Assembly: GCA_023396415.1 (NCBI GenBank)
Contig: JAEWWJ010000116.1
Location: 1-64,000, forward strand
Source of the DNA: Bacteroidota bacterium
GTDB taxonomy: Bacteria; Bacteroidota; Bacteroidia; Bacteroidales; F082
Reading direction: 5' to 3'
Length of the DNA stretch: 64,000 nt
Shown: positions 45,048-53,287 of the stretch, piece by piece
Layout of the letters: each line of letters starts with the position of its first letter
Numbering within the stretch: the stretch's first letter is position 1
Translations under genes and position numbers: made by a program
Notes under the pieces: model-generated
Databases searched by the model: none
What the model saw: only the letters and a program-made list of their open reading frames with translations
Told to the model about the DNA's origin: nothing

Positions 45048-45794
45048 ATGAAACTTTTAGAAGGAAAAGTTGCCCTCATCACCGGTGGGGCACGCGGAAT
45101 TGGAAAGGCTTTGGCCATGCGTTTTGCTATGGAAGGTGCTTCGGTGGCCTTCTCTGACTTGAAACGTGATGAGAACATGGAAGCCACAGAAAAAGAAATA
45201 CAAGCTTTAGGTGTTCAGGCTCAGGGTTTTGCCTCCAATGCAGCATCGCTCCAAGAGAGCGAGAAGCTTGCCGAGGATGTGGTAGCTGTTTTCGGACGCA
45301 TTGATGTGCTGATCAACAATGCCGGCATCACCCGTGATAATCTGCTGATGCGCATGACTGAGCAGGATTGGGACCTCGTTATCAACGTGAACCTTAAATC
45401 GGCTTTCAATCTTACTAAAGCTGTGCAGCGCACCATGATCAAACAAAGGAGCGGCTCTATTATCAACATGAGTTCGGTGGTGGGAGTAAACGGCAATGCC
45501 GGTCAGTCAAATTACTCTGCTTCAAAGGCCGGAATGATTGGCTTTACCAAATCAATGGCTCAGGAGTTGGGCAGCAGGAGCGTGCGTTGCAATGCTATTG
45601 CTCCGGGCTTCATTGAAACTGAAATGACCCACAAACTTCCTGAAGACGTGCGCACACAATGGATCAGCACCATCCCGTTGCGCAGAAGCGGAAAGCCCGA
45701 AGATGTGGCCGATGTGGCCGTGTTTTTAGCCAGCGACCTTTCAGCTTATGTAACAGGTCAAGTCATCAGCGTTTGCGGTGGCATGAGTATGTAA
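45048..45794 (+). CDS. fabG: 3-oxoacyl-[ACP] reductase
   Basis: NADPH-dependent short-chain dehydrogenase of fatty acid synthesis, 248 residues. The cofactor loop is GGARGIGKAL, then NNAGITRDNLLMRM, the catalytic Ser in MSSVVGVNGN and the Tyr-Lys pair in YSASKAG, as in FabG. The C-terminus ends VISVCGGMSM, typical of FabG (VNGGMYM). It has its own promoter and terminator, so it is monocistronic; other fab genes are not nearby. Related SDR reductases cannot be fully excluded. Confidence 0.93.
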   Translation: MKLLEGKVALITGGARGIGKALAMRFAMEGASVAFSDLKRDENMEATEKEIQALGVQAQGFASNAASLQESEKLAEDVVAVFGRIDVLINNAGITRDNLLMRMTEQDWDLVINVNLKSAFNLTKAVQRTMIKQRSGSIINMSSVVGVNGNAGQSNYSASKAGMIGFTKSMAQELGSRSVRCNAIAPGFIETEMTHKLPEDVRTQWISTIPLRRSGKPEDVADVAVFLASDLSAYVTGQVISVCGGMSM

Positions 45795-45802
45795 TTTTCT
45801 AA

Positions 45803-45832
45803 GTCCGGCGGCCTGCGCCGGACATTTTCTCT
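45803..45832 (+). terminator. Terminator after fabG
   Basis: GTCCGGCG (45803-45810) pairs with CGCCGGAC (45816-45823) around a 5-nt loop, followed by ATTTTCTCTT. Confidence 0.82.
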
Positions 45833-45850
45833 TAACAACTTACGTTGAAT

Positions 45851-47929
45851 ATGATCACTGGCATCAACTGGTGGATGATAATTCCGGTAATGGCTACCGC
45901 TTTGGTGTATGCCGGCCTGATGTATTACCGCCACCCACGACTTAAATTAAGTGCAACACTCAAAAGATTTCTTTTTGTATTGCGCTTTGCATCAGTGGCT
46001 TTGATCGCTTTTTTGTTGCTTGCACCACATCTCATTCAAACAAAAAAAGTGGTGGAACAGCCTTTGGTCATCATCGCGCAAGACAACTCAGCTTCCATTG
46101 TTTCCGGAAGTGATGCTGATTTTTATGCCGGAAAATACTTAGATCAGCTTCAAGCTTTAAAATCAAAGCTCTCTAATGGGTTTGAGGTTGTTTCTTATAC
46201 CTTTGGTTCTGAGCTGCGAAACAATGACAGCGTAACTTATGTGGACCAAGCTACCGATATTTCAGCCTTACTCAAGGATGTTTCAAACACCTACTACAAT
46301 AGAAATGTAGGAGCTTTGGTGTTGCTGTCCGACGGTATCAACAACAAGGGCGTTCAGCCCGAATTGGTGGCAACATCCTTTAAAATTCCTATTCATAGCG
46401 TGGCTTTGGGCGATACGGTGCAGCATCCCGATTTGGGGATTGCCGATGTGCGGTACAACAAAATGGTGTTTAACCAAACCGATTTCCCGATTGAAATTGC
46501 CTTAAAAGCCTCCAAAGCCAAAGGACAAACTGCCGAAATCGAGTTGCTGCTCGATGGTGTTTTGGTCCGGCAACAAAGCATCAATATCACGTCAGAGAAA
46601 CTAATTACCGACATCAAATGGATGGTAAGTGCCACCCAAAGTGGACGTAAAAAATTGCAAATCAATATTAAGCCGCTTGAAGGAGAGTTGCAAATCCTTA
46701 ATAACCAGCGCACTATTTACATTGATGTGCTCAACGAACAGCAAAAAGTGTTACTTCTTGCCAAAGCTCCACATCCTGATCTTGGTGCTTTTCAGTCGGT
46801 GTTTGAAGACTATTACGAGGTAACCACTGCCTATTTCCGCAGCTGGACACTCGATCAAAACAAATATAGCCTGATCATTTTGCATCAAATGCCCGCCAAG
46901 GGCGAAAGTTTGTTGATGCTGAACAATTTGCTTAGGCAGCAACCCGACGCTTCTGTTTTATTTATCGTAGGTGTTGAAACCGACCTCACGGCCCTTAACA
47001 ACCTTCAACAATTGGTCAACATTGGCGGTGGAGGGTCAACCGCTGTGGTAGATGCTTTCCCAATGCTTAAAAAGGAATTTTCTTTGTTTTCCCTCAGTGA
47101 TTTTGTTGGCGATCGTTTAGAGAAATTTCCTCCATTAACAGCGCCATTCATAGATGCAAACCTTCCGGTTACATTTCAAACGGCTATACAACAACGTATT
47201 AGAGGTGTTGAAACAACAATTCCACTTTTGGGGTTTGCTTCCGACCAATCACGCCGATATGGCTTTTTAGTGGGCACCGGAATTTGGAAATGGCGGCTTG
47301 CCGACTATCAACAGAACGACAACCAAGTGGTTTTTTCTGAGCTTGTGGGCAAAACAGTGAACTACCTGATGGTTAAAAAAGACCCCCGTAGGCTGCAACT
47401 TTTCACAGAAAATGAATACCTGCTCAACGAACCTATTTTTTTCAGAGCGGTGCTCTACAACCCGGCTATGGAGCAGGTGAACGATGCTGATCTTTACCTC
47501 GAAATCAAACACCAAGAAAGCGAAAAGGTGTATAATTTTCTCTTTTCACGCACTGACAGCACTTACCAGCTCAATGTGGGCCGATTGCCGGCAGGCGCAT
47601 ACAACTACACTTGCGAATTGATGTATGCCAACGAGAAACTAAGCTTTGATGGCACTTTTGTGGTAGTGGAATCAACGCTCGAGGGAAGAAATACCGTTGC
47701 TGATCACGCTTTGCTTCAACGTTTATCGCAGCTAACAGGAGGAAGTTTTCGATTGCATTCTGAAATGGATGCTCTGCCACCTCAACTGCTTGAAGATCCA
47801 TCCATCACTTCAACAGCCACTTACAACAAAATGTTTGAGCCAATCATCTCGCTTCCGGCAGTTTTGGCGCTCCTCCTTTTGCTGTTGAGCCTAGAATGGT
47901 TTCTAAGAAAAATAAATGGAACCTATTAG
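45851..47929 (+). CDS. Membrane-anchored vWA-domain protein of unknown function
   Basis: A 692-residue protein with two N-terminal helices (about 8-26 and 40-60), a von Willebrand A-like domain with the MIDAS-type motif DNSAS (78-82) and VLLSDGINNKG, then beta-sandwich regions (about 190-300 and 510-650) and one C-terminal helix (VLALLLLLLSLEW). This layout resembles BatA/BatB-type and other Bacteroidota vWA membrane proteins. Most of the chain should be periplasmic. ATG 45851 is preferred over the TTG two codons earlier. It converges with the sugar transferase gene. No function is assigned. Confidence 0.78.
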   Translation: MITGINWWMIIPVMATALVYAGLMYYRHPRLKLSATLKRFLFVLRFASVALIAFLLLAPHLIQTKKVVEQPLVIIAQDNSASIVSGSDADFYAGKYLDQLQALKSKLSNGFEVVSYTFGSELRNNDSVTYVDQATDISALLKDVSNTYYNRNVGALVLLSDGINNKGVQPELVATSFKIPIHSVALGDTVQHPDLGIADVRYNKMVFNQTDFPIEIALKASKAKGQTAEIELLLDGVLVRQQSINITSEKLITDIKWMVSATQSGRKKLQINIKPLEGELQILNNQRTIYIDVLNEQQKVLLLAKAPHPDLGAFQSVFEDYYEVTTAYFRSWTLDQNKYSLIILHQMPAKGESLLMLNNLLRQQPDASVLFIVGVETDLTALNNLQQLVNIGGGGSTAVVDAFPMLKKEFSLFSLSDFVGDRLEKFPPLTAPFIDANLPVTFQTAIQQRIRGVETTIPLLGFASDQSRRYGFLVGTGIWKWRLADYQQNDNQVVFSELVGKTVNYLMVKKDPRRLQLFTENEYLLNEPIFFRAVLYNPAMEQVNDADLYLEIKHQESEKVYNFLFSRTDSTYQLNVGRLPAGAYNYTCELMYANEKLSFDGTFVVVESTLEGRNTVADHALLQRLSQLTGGSFRLHSEMDALPPQLLEDPSITSTATYNKMFEPIISLPAVLALLLLLLSLEWFLRKINGTY

Positions 47930-47950
47930 GTTAAGATTGATTTCGTTAAA

Positions 47951-48751
47951 TCAATAGTTGTTTTTACGAAAGAAGGTAGGAATTGTTTTTATCAATATTT
48001 TAAAATCTACCAAAGGCCCGGCCAGCATCGAATATTGATTGTCGAGGGCAATGCGCTCCTCCTCCGATTGGAAACGGTCTTTTTTAATTTGCCACAGCCC
48101 GGTGATGCCCGCCGGGGCAAGAAAACGGTACGACAATTGGTCGGTGGTCAGCCGCTCGGCCTCATACAGCGGCAAGGGTCTGTTTCCAACAATAGACATA
48201 TCGCCCTTGAGCACATTGTACAACTGAGGAAGTTCGTCCAAATTGGTTCTTCTGATAAATTTTCCCACCTTGGTAATCCGCGGATCGTGCTCAGCTTTGA
48301 AAAACGTGGGTTTTACAACTGATGTTCGCTTGAGCTCCATATACCAGTTTTCGCAAATCGTTGTTCCTCCGATGAATAAAATGGGCGAGCAGTTGGTGCC
48401 CAAGCGCACACATTCCGGGCATGTCTCGCCCTTTTTGCTGTTTAGTTGGTGCTTTTTGTTGATAAGGTAAAGATTCAAATCAGAGAACTTGCCAATTTCG
48501 TCTTCAGATCCTTCACGCATGGAGCGAAATTTATAAAAACGAAAAATATCATAACCTGTCCCAACCCTGTTCGATGCGAAAATGGCCGGCCCTTTACTTT
48601 CCAATTTAATCAAGATATAAATGATTAACATAAAGGGTGAAGCAACCAAAAGAGCAAGGGAGGCAAAAACAATATCAAAAATGCGTTTACCTTTACTAAT
48701 TCTAAACGAAGTAAAGGTTTCAGGTTGACTTTGTTGAAAGGTATTTCTCAT
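47951..48751 (-). CDS. Polyprenyl-phosphate sugar-1-phosphate transferase (WcaJ/PglC-like)
   Basis: Starts a surface polysaccharide by moving sugar-1-phosphate from UDP-sugar to undecaprenyl phosphate. The 266-residue protein starts with the conserved KRIFDIVFASLALL membrane hairpin (about 22-50), then GPAIFASNRVG, FRFYKFRSM, RRTNLDELPQLYNVLKGDMS and GITGLWQ, all bacterial sugar transferase motifs. An insertion of about 60 residues (85-145) carries Cys111, Cys114, Cys121 and Cys133, possibly a metal site. It is transcribed alone; no capsule cluster is visible in the window. Confidence 0.92.
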   Translation of the reverse strand: MRNTFQQSQPETFTSFRISKGKRIFDIVFASLALLVASPFMLIIYILIKLESKGPAIFASNRVGTGYDIFRFYKFRSMREGSEDEIGKFSDLNLYLINKKHQLNSKKGETCPECVRLGTNCSPILFIGGTTICENWYMELKRTSVVKPTFFKAEHDPRITKVGKFIRRTNLDELPQLYNVLKGDMSIVGNRPLPLYEAERLTTDQLSYRFLAPAGITGLWQIKKDRFQSEEERIALDNQYSMLAGPLVDFKILIKTIPTFFRKNNY

Positions 48752-48796
48752 TCTTTTTACTGAATCTTCTTAAGTAAAAACCCGCAGTTGACTGCG

Positions 48797-48804
48797 CAAA
48801 TATA
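48797..48804 (-). promoter_or_regulatory. -7 promoter box of the sugar transferase gene
   Basis: The minus strand reads TATATTTG (TAnnTTTG). A perfect palindrome CGCAGT-TG-ACTGCG (48783-48796) lies directly downstream, where transcription would begin; it could be an operator or a 5' hairpin. Confidence 0.55.
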
Positions 48805-48929
48805 GAGAAAATGCAATGCCTTTCTGTTTTTTTCACCCCCGATTTTTTTTACAATAGAAAACGACCTCTTAAGAAATGTGACTTGGGCTTAAAATCCCCA
48901 ACCGGATTATGTAGCAACTAAATAATCCT

Positions 48930-48937
48930 TATTTTTG
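48930..48937 (+). promoter_or_regulatory. -7 promoter box of the FKBP gene
   Basis: TATTTTTG matches TAnnTTTG and lies 108 nt before the ATG at 49046. No -33 TTG is seen at the usual distance. Confidence 0.4.
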
Positions 48938-49045
48938 CCGCTAACAAAAACAAGGTGGATTCCTTGTAGTGAAATCATCTAATATTAATCGTTTACATTG
49001 TTCATTTATAGTACATTGAATTGTTGTAAGCCAAATTTAAATTGA

Positions 49046-49552
49046 ATGAAAATTGGAAATCAAAAGGTTGTTTCGCTCACTTATGAGTTGCGTGAAGACA
49101 ACGAACAAGGCGAATTGATACAAAAAGTGGACGAGCAACGCCCATTTGTTTATCTTTTTGGTGTTGGAGGCTTATTGCCTAAGTTTGAGCAGAGCCTCGA
49201 AGGACTTACAACGGGCGACAAGTTTCAATTTAGTATGACTGCCGAAGAATCTTATGGCAACCATACCGAAGAAGCTATTATTGATCTCGAAAAAAGTATT
49301 TTTGAAATTGATGGCGTTGTTGATGAAGAGCTGCTGACTCTTGGCAACCAAATTACCATGCAGGACAATCATGGCAATCCGCTTGAGGGTATCGTTTTAG
49401 AAGTTACCGATACCATGGTGAAGATGGATTTTAACCATCCACTCGCGGGGATGGATTTACATTTTTCAGGTGAAATTCTCGATGTTCGTGAAGCTACTGC
49501 CGAAGAACAATCTCACGGTCATGTGCACGGTCCTCACGGTCATCAACATTAG
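49046..49552 (+). CDS. FKBP-type peptidyl-prolyl isomerase (SlyD-like)
   Basis: A cytoplasmic prolyl isomerase and chaperone of 168 residues. The FKBP core reads PFVYLFGVGGLLPKFEQSLEGL, then an IF (insert-in-flap) chaperone domain (about 75-130) and MDFNHPLAGMDLHFSGEI. The C-terminal tail is His-rich (HGHVHGPHGHQH), like the nickel-binding tail of SlyD. It converges with rsmI. Whether it serves metal-enzyme maturation or general folding is not known here. Confidence 0.93.
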   Translation: MKIGNQKVVSLTYELREDNEQGELIQKVDEQRPFVYLFGVGGLLPKFEQSLEGLTTGDKFQFSMTAEESYGNHTEEAIIDLEKSIFEIDGVVDEELLTLGNQITMQDNHGNPLEGIVLEVTDTMVKMDFNHPLAGMDLHFSGEILDVREATAEEQSHGHVHGPHGHQH

Positions 49553-49582
49553 AAAACAAAGTTGTTTCGACAGAAAAGACTT

Positions 49583-50314
49583 TTAGTTTTTTTTGAAATT
49601 GTAAAGCAAAAAAACGGTCGGCTTCTTATGGATGTCCGGCCGTTTGTTTTGCCATGAAGCAAGGCTTTTGGTGGCGATGCTTTCGTCGGGCAAGCTGATG
49701 TTCGACGCTACACACAACAGTGTTTGCGGGCTACAGCTTTTTACTATTGCTTCCATCACTTGATCGTTGCGGAAAGGTGTTTCAATAAAAATCTGCGTTT
49801 GGTTTTTCAGCAGACTTTCCCTTTCGATGGTTTTCAAAAACTTGATGCGCTCCTCGGCATGGATGGGCAAATAGCCATGAAAGCAAAATGACTGTCCGTT
49901 GAAACCCGATGCCATCAAGGCTTGTGTGATACTGCTGGGGCCTGAAAGCGGAACCACTTTGATGCCGGCTTCGTGGGCGGCACTCACCACCATTGCGCCG
50001 GGATCGGCCACACATGGGCTTCCGGCTTCGGAAATCAGTCCCATATCATGGCCGTCAAAAATGGGATTAAGAAAGCTTTTAATTTTCGAAAAGTCGGTAA
50101 ATTTATTCAACTCATTGAAATGGATTTCATCAATTTGAATGTCTTGATCAATCTTTTTCAAGAGCCTGCGAGCTGTTCGTAACTGCTCAACAATCAAATA
50201 CTTGAGGCTTAAAAGTTTGTTGGTAGCTTCTGCCGGCATCACCATTCGTGGCTCCAAATCGCCCAAAGGCGTTGGAATCAGGTATAAAAGGCCCCGTTGA
50301 ACTGTTGTTTTCAT
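49583..50314 (-). CDS. RsmI-family 16S rRNA 2'-O-methyltransferase
   Basis: SAM-dependent tetrapyrrole-methylase-fold enzyme of 243 residues. It has LYLIPTPLGD near the start, GLISEAGSPCVADPGAMVV in the cofactor region, VPLSGPSSITQALMASG and FIETPFRND, all RsmI-like. The family methylates C1402 of 16S rRNA. The Bacteroidota members with this form of N-terminus (EQLRTARRLLKK) are a divergent branch, so the exact target is less sure. The ATG at 50314 shares its A with the TGA of the upstream dehydratase gene, which fixes the start and shows translational coupling. Confidence 0.83.
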   Translation of the reverse strand: MKTTVQRGLLYLIPTPLGDLEPRMVMPAEATNKLLSLKYLIVEQLRTARRLLKKIDQDIQIDEIHFNELNKFTDFSKIKSFLNPIFDGHDMGLISEAGSPCVADPGAMVVSAAHEAGIKVVPLSGPSSITQALMASGFNGQSFCFHGYLPIHAEERIKFLKTIERESLLKNQTQIFIETPFRNDQVMEAIVKSCSPQTLLCVASNISLPDESIATKSLASWQNKRPDIHKKPTVFLLYNFKKN

Positions 50315-51264
50315 CACCAAGGAAGTTTATTCAAGTCCACATTGCCACCTGAAATGATAATGCCGACTTTTTTATTTTGTAAAAATTTTGAATCGAGTGC
50401 TGCCGCTACCGGCACTGCCGAGCTGGGTTCGATAATGATTTTCATTCTTTCCCACACCAGACGCATGGCGGCTATAATTTCGGCTTCGCCTACCGTTATG
50501 ATGTCATCAGCAAACTGCTGAATGATAGGAAAGGTGAGGGTTCCCAATGAAGTAAGCAGTCCGTCGGCAATGGTTTTCGGCTGGATGCTGGGTAGCAGTT
50601 GGCCTGTTATAAATGATTTTTGGGCATCGTTGGCACCCAAAGGTTCGCAGCCAATAACACGGCATTTTGGCGCAAGATAGTGTGCTGCCAATAACGTTCC
50701 GCTGAGGAGGCCACCACCTCCAACCGGGCATAAAATATAATCGAACGGCCCGCCTTGGGCCAGCATTTCAACGCAGGCTGTAGCTTGTCCGGCAATGATG
50801 TCATAATCATTGTAAGGATGAATCACTCGCGCATTGGTTTGGGCCACCACGAGGTCGGTAGCCTGCTCACGTGCCTCGAGGGTAGGTTGACAAAAGGTAA
50901 TTTTCCCTCCATACTGTCTCACGGCATCCACCTTCACTTGGGGAGCATTTTCGGGCATCACAATGTAGGCCGTGGTGCCTATCATGGCAGCAGCTCTGGC
51001 CAAAGCTTGCGCGTGGTTGCCACTCGAGTGGGTCACAACCCCAAATTGCAGCTCGTGGTGACTAAGTCGTAAAAGCGCGTGAAGCGCTCCCCGCGATTTG
51101 AAGGCGCCGGCTTTCTGAAAATTTTCGCATTTAAAGAAAAGCTGCGCGCCAACGCGATGGTTCATTTGGCCCGAAGTAAGCAAAGGTGTATGTTCGATAT
51201 GGGGCCGAATTAAAAAGTGGGCTTGCTCAATATCAATGAGGGTTGGAGGTGTTAACAGTTTCAT
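50314..51264 (-). CDS. PLP-dependent threonine/serine dehydratase
   Basis: A fold-type II PLP enzyme of 316 residues. The PLP lysine is Lys56 in GAFKSRGAL; the substrate loop is THSSGNHAQALA and the phosphate loop PVGGGGLLSG. It lacks the C-terminal ACT domain of biosynthetic IlvA, so it is like catabolic TdcB or serine racemase. It overlaps the low-MW phosphatase gene by 4 nt and abuts rsmI, so it lies in the middle of a tight operon. Serine racemase activity is the main alternative. Confidence 0.9.
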   Translation of the reverse strand: MKLLTPPTLIDIEQAHFLIRPHIEHTPLLTSGQMNHRVGAQLFFKCENFQKAGAFKSRGALHALLRLSHHELQFGVVTHSSGNHAQALARAAAMIGTTAYIVMPENAPQVKVDAVRQYGGKITFCQPTLEAREQATDLVVAQTNARVIHPYNDYDIIAGQATACVEMLAQGGPFDYILCPVGGGGLLSGTLLAAHYLAPKCRVIGCEPLGANDAQKSFITGQLLPSIQPKTIADGLLTSLGTLTFPIIQQFADDIITVGEAEIIAAMRLVWERMKIIIEPSSAVPVAAALDSKFLQNKKVGIIISGGNVDLNKLPW

Positions 51265-51728
51265 CTGTTGGATGATATGATGTCATTTACAAGTATTTCA
51301 CAAGCTTCTTCCATCAACAGGAAGGTCTTTTCGTAGGTGTCGAAACCTTGTTTAAAGGGATCGGCAATTGGAATGTTTTTACCGGGTTCGATAAGGTTCA
51401 TCAAAAAATCGAGCTTATTGCTGTCCGTTTCATTGCGGCATAAACGTAAGGCTTCCGTCATGTTTTGAATATCCATCACGTAAATCCTGTCGTAACGATC
51501 AAAATCCTCTTCCCGAAACAAGCGCGATTTTTTATTTTGGAGGTCAACTCCATATTTCAAGGCTACTTCAACAGCTTTTGGGTTGGGCGGATCATTGATG
51601 TTGAAAGGTTCAAAACCCGCAGAATCTATATGACCTTTTAGGTTTCTTTCGTGGAATTTCTTTTTTAAAATACCTTCGGCCATAGGCGAGCGACAGGTGT
51701 TTCCTAAGCAAACAAAAAGTACATTCAT
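51261..51728 (-). CDS. Low-molecular-weight protein tyrosine phosphatase
   Basis: A 155-residue phosphatase with the P-loop CLGNTCRS (Cys7, Arg13) and the acid Asp in IADPF near the end. Size and layout match the LMW-PTP family, which in bacteria often acts on tyrosine kinases of polysaccharide export or on arginine phosphate. It starts a coupled three-gene run with the dehydratase and rsmI; no tyrosine kinase gene is in the window. Confidence 0.92.
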   Translation of the reverse strand: MNVLFVCLGNTCRSPMAEGILKKKFHERNLKGHIDSAGFEPFNINDPPNPKAVEVALKYGVDLQNKKSRLFREEDFDRYDRIYVMDIQNMTEALRLCRNETDSNKLDFLMNLIEPGKNIPIADPFKQGFDTYEKTFLLMEEACEILVNDIISSNR

Positions 51729-51767
51729 TTGAATTGGTTTTAGAGGTGTTTAAGAAGATTTATATGC

Positions 51768-52316
51768 TTAATCAAAATTTAAATGGTTGAGGTCGTCGCG
51801 CAAACGTTGAATGGCTTTTTCAACCAGCTGCACTTCACTTTCTAACATGATTCCGGCTAAGGAATTTTTATCGGCTTCAGCAGGTATTTGGCTGAGGCTT
51901 AGGTATATCAATTGTATAATTTCTTCTTTGGCGGCTTTGGTAAGTTGCCAAGCGGTACCGGTAATGAACAGCTGCTGCGACAAGTTATAATCAAATTCTT
52001 CACGGATGCCTTTGAGCATGAATTGTGCCAAATCGGCAGCCATCAAGCTTTCGGGCATGTAACGTGCTACCAAAAGCGGGGGCTGAAGTCGCTCTAAAAA
52101 CAACACCAAACGCTCGCTGGCTTGAATTCTAAGGGGCAACATCGTTTTAAATCCTTCGGTTTTGATCTGTTCTTTTTGGCTGCTGAGAACGGTTTGCATC
52201 TGGTCTGTTTGATGCTCAAGAAGCTGCTTCAACGACTGTAACCACTCCCGCGACTGCAAGAATAAAAATCCTATAGAGCTGATCCATAAAACAATAAGAA
52301 TAATTTGAATCGTCAT
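51768..52316 (-). CDS. Membrane-anchored hypothetical protein
   Basis: A 182-residue protein with one N-terminal helix (about 3-20), a short coiled region (about 25-55, QSLKQLLEHQTDQMQTVLSS) and a helical domain starting MLPLRIQASERLVLFLERL. This last phrase is common to a widespread uncharacterised Bacteroidota family. It lies 39 nt upstream of the phosphatase gene and may be the first gene of that operon. No function is assigned. Confidence 0.72.
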   Translation of the reverse strand: MTIQIILIVLWISSIGFLFLQSREWLQSLKQLLEHQTDQMQTVLSSQKEQIKTEGFKTMLPLRIQASERLVLFLERLQPPLLVARYMPESLMAADLAQFMLKGIREEFDYNLSQQLFITGTAWQLTKAAKEEIIQLIYLSLSQIPAEADKNSLAGIMLESEVQLVEKAIQRLRDDLNHLNFD

Positions 52317-52347
52317 ATTGATGTGTATTTGTGCTGTGAATTCACTT

Positions 52348-52355
52348 CAAATGTA
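52348..52355 (-). promoter_or_regulatory. -7 promoter box of the 52316-49583 operon
   Basis: The minus strand reads TACATTTG (TAnnTTTG) 31 nt before the ATG of the hypothetical membrane protein. Confidence 0.5.
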
Positions 52356-52607
52356 AGCATTTCAAACGCAAAATTCATAAGAATATTCATTTAAAGTGAT
52401 CAAAAATCCATAGCCCTAACCAGTAAAACAAAAATGAATGGGATGGTTAAGGTGGATGAATTTTGAAAAGGAAAAACTTCACTCAGTACTGCTGCCACCT
52501 TTAATAGTTAAATACGCTCTTCGTGTTCAATGAAAGCCACAATGGTGGGTAAGTTGTTACAGGTTAAATCATTTTCTTATCGTTTCAAATCATTTTAAAC
52601 ACAAAAG

Positions 52608-53129
52608 ATGAAAAAAAGTATTACCACCGCCATCATCATGTTGGCCCTTGTTTTTAGCCTAAATGCACAGGTTCAATACGTTGCAAAAGTTGAAACAGGC
52701 TACATCCAATATGCTTATCGTATCGTTATGGTTGATCCGGGGCCCAATTGGAAGGGTAATTATCTGAATAGTGACAACAACGGTTTTGGCATCAACCTGA
52801 TGAACGGAATTACTTTTGGAGCTAAAAAAGGATTTGTCGGAGTCGGAATTGGGTATCTCAATTTTGAGGGAGTAAGCGGTGTTTCTGTTTTTGGAGACTT
52901 TGAATATTTGCCTCTGAAAACAAAATTAACCCCTTTGTTCAACTTCAAGATTGGATACAACCATATTTGGAACCAGTATGAAGGCGGCACCGGTACACCG
53001 CTCAGCGAATTTGCCTTTGGACTGAATTATCGCCTGACCCCAAACCTTGATATATATGTTAAAACCGGAATGCTTTTCATGCAACATTCATTCTTGGTGC
53101 CGGCTTTTGTGGGGGTCAGATTTCGCTAA
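52608..53129 (+). CDS. Small outer-membrane beta-barrel-like protein
   Basis: A 173-residue protein with a Sec signal peptide (ends SLNAQ) and alternating polar/apolar strands such as GFVGVGIGYLNFEG, ending FVGVRFR with a C-terminal aromatic strand, as in eight-stranded outer-membrane barrels. No specific family recognised. It is monocistronic between divergent/forward neighbours. Confidence 0.7.
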   Translation: MKKSITTAIIMLALVFSLNAQVQYVAKVETGYIQYAYRIVMVDPGPNWKGNYLNSDNNGFGINLMNGITFGAKKGFVGVGIGYLNFEGVSGVSVFGDFEYLPLKTKLTPLFNFKIGYNHIWNQYEGGTGTPLSEFAFGLNYRLTPNLDIYVKTGMLFMQHSFLVPAFVGVRFR

Positions 53130-53259
53130 ATGCTGTTCTTTTTGCCAATGACGATGTCTATTATCCGCCAAAAAATAGTCGGCTTAACTTAAAAGAGCAT
53201 TTTGCAACCACGAGTTTGTTAGTGTTCATAAATTCACAGAACATGCACCTAATATTTTT

Positions 53260-53267
53260 TACCTTTG
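53260..53267 (+). promoter_or_regulatory. -7 promoter box of the aminotransferase gene
   Basis: TACCTTTG matches TAnnTTTG, 21 nt before the ATG at 53288. -33 unclear. Confidence 0.45.
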
Positions 53268-53287
53268 CGAACTAAATCTTCAACAAC

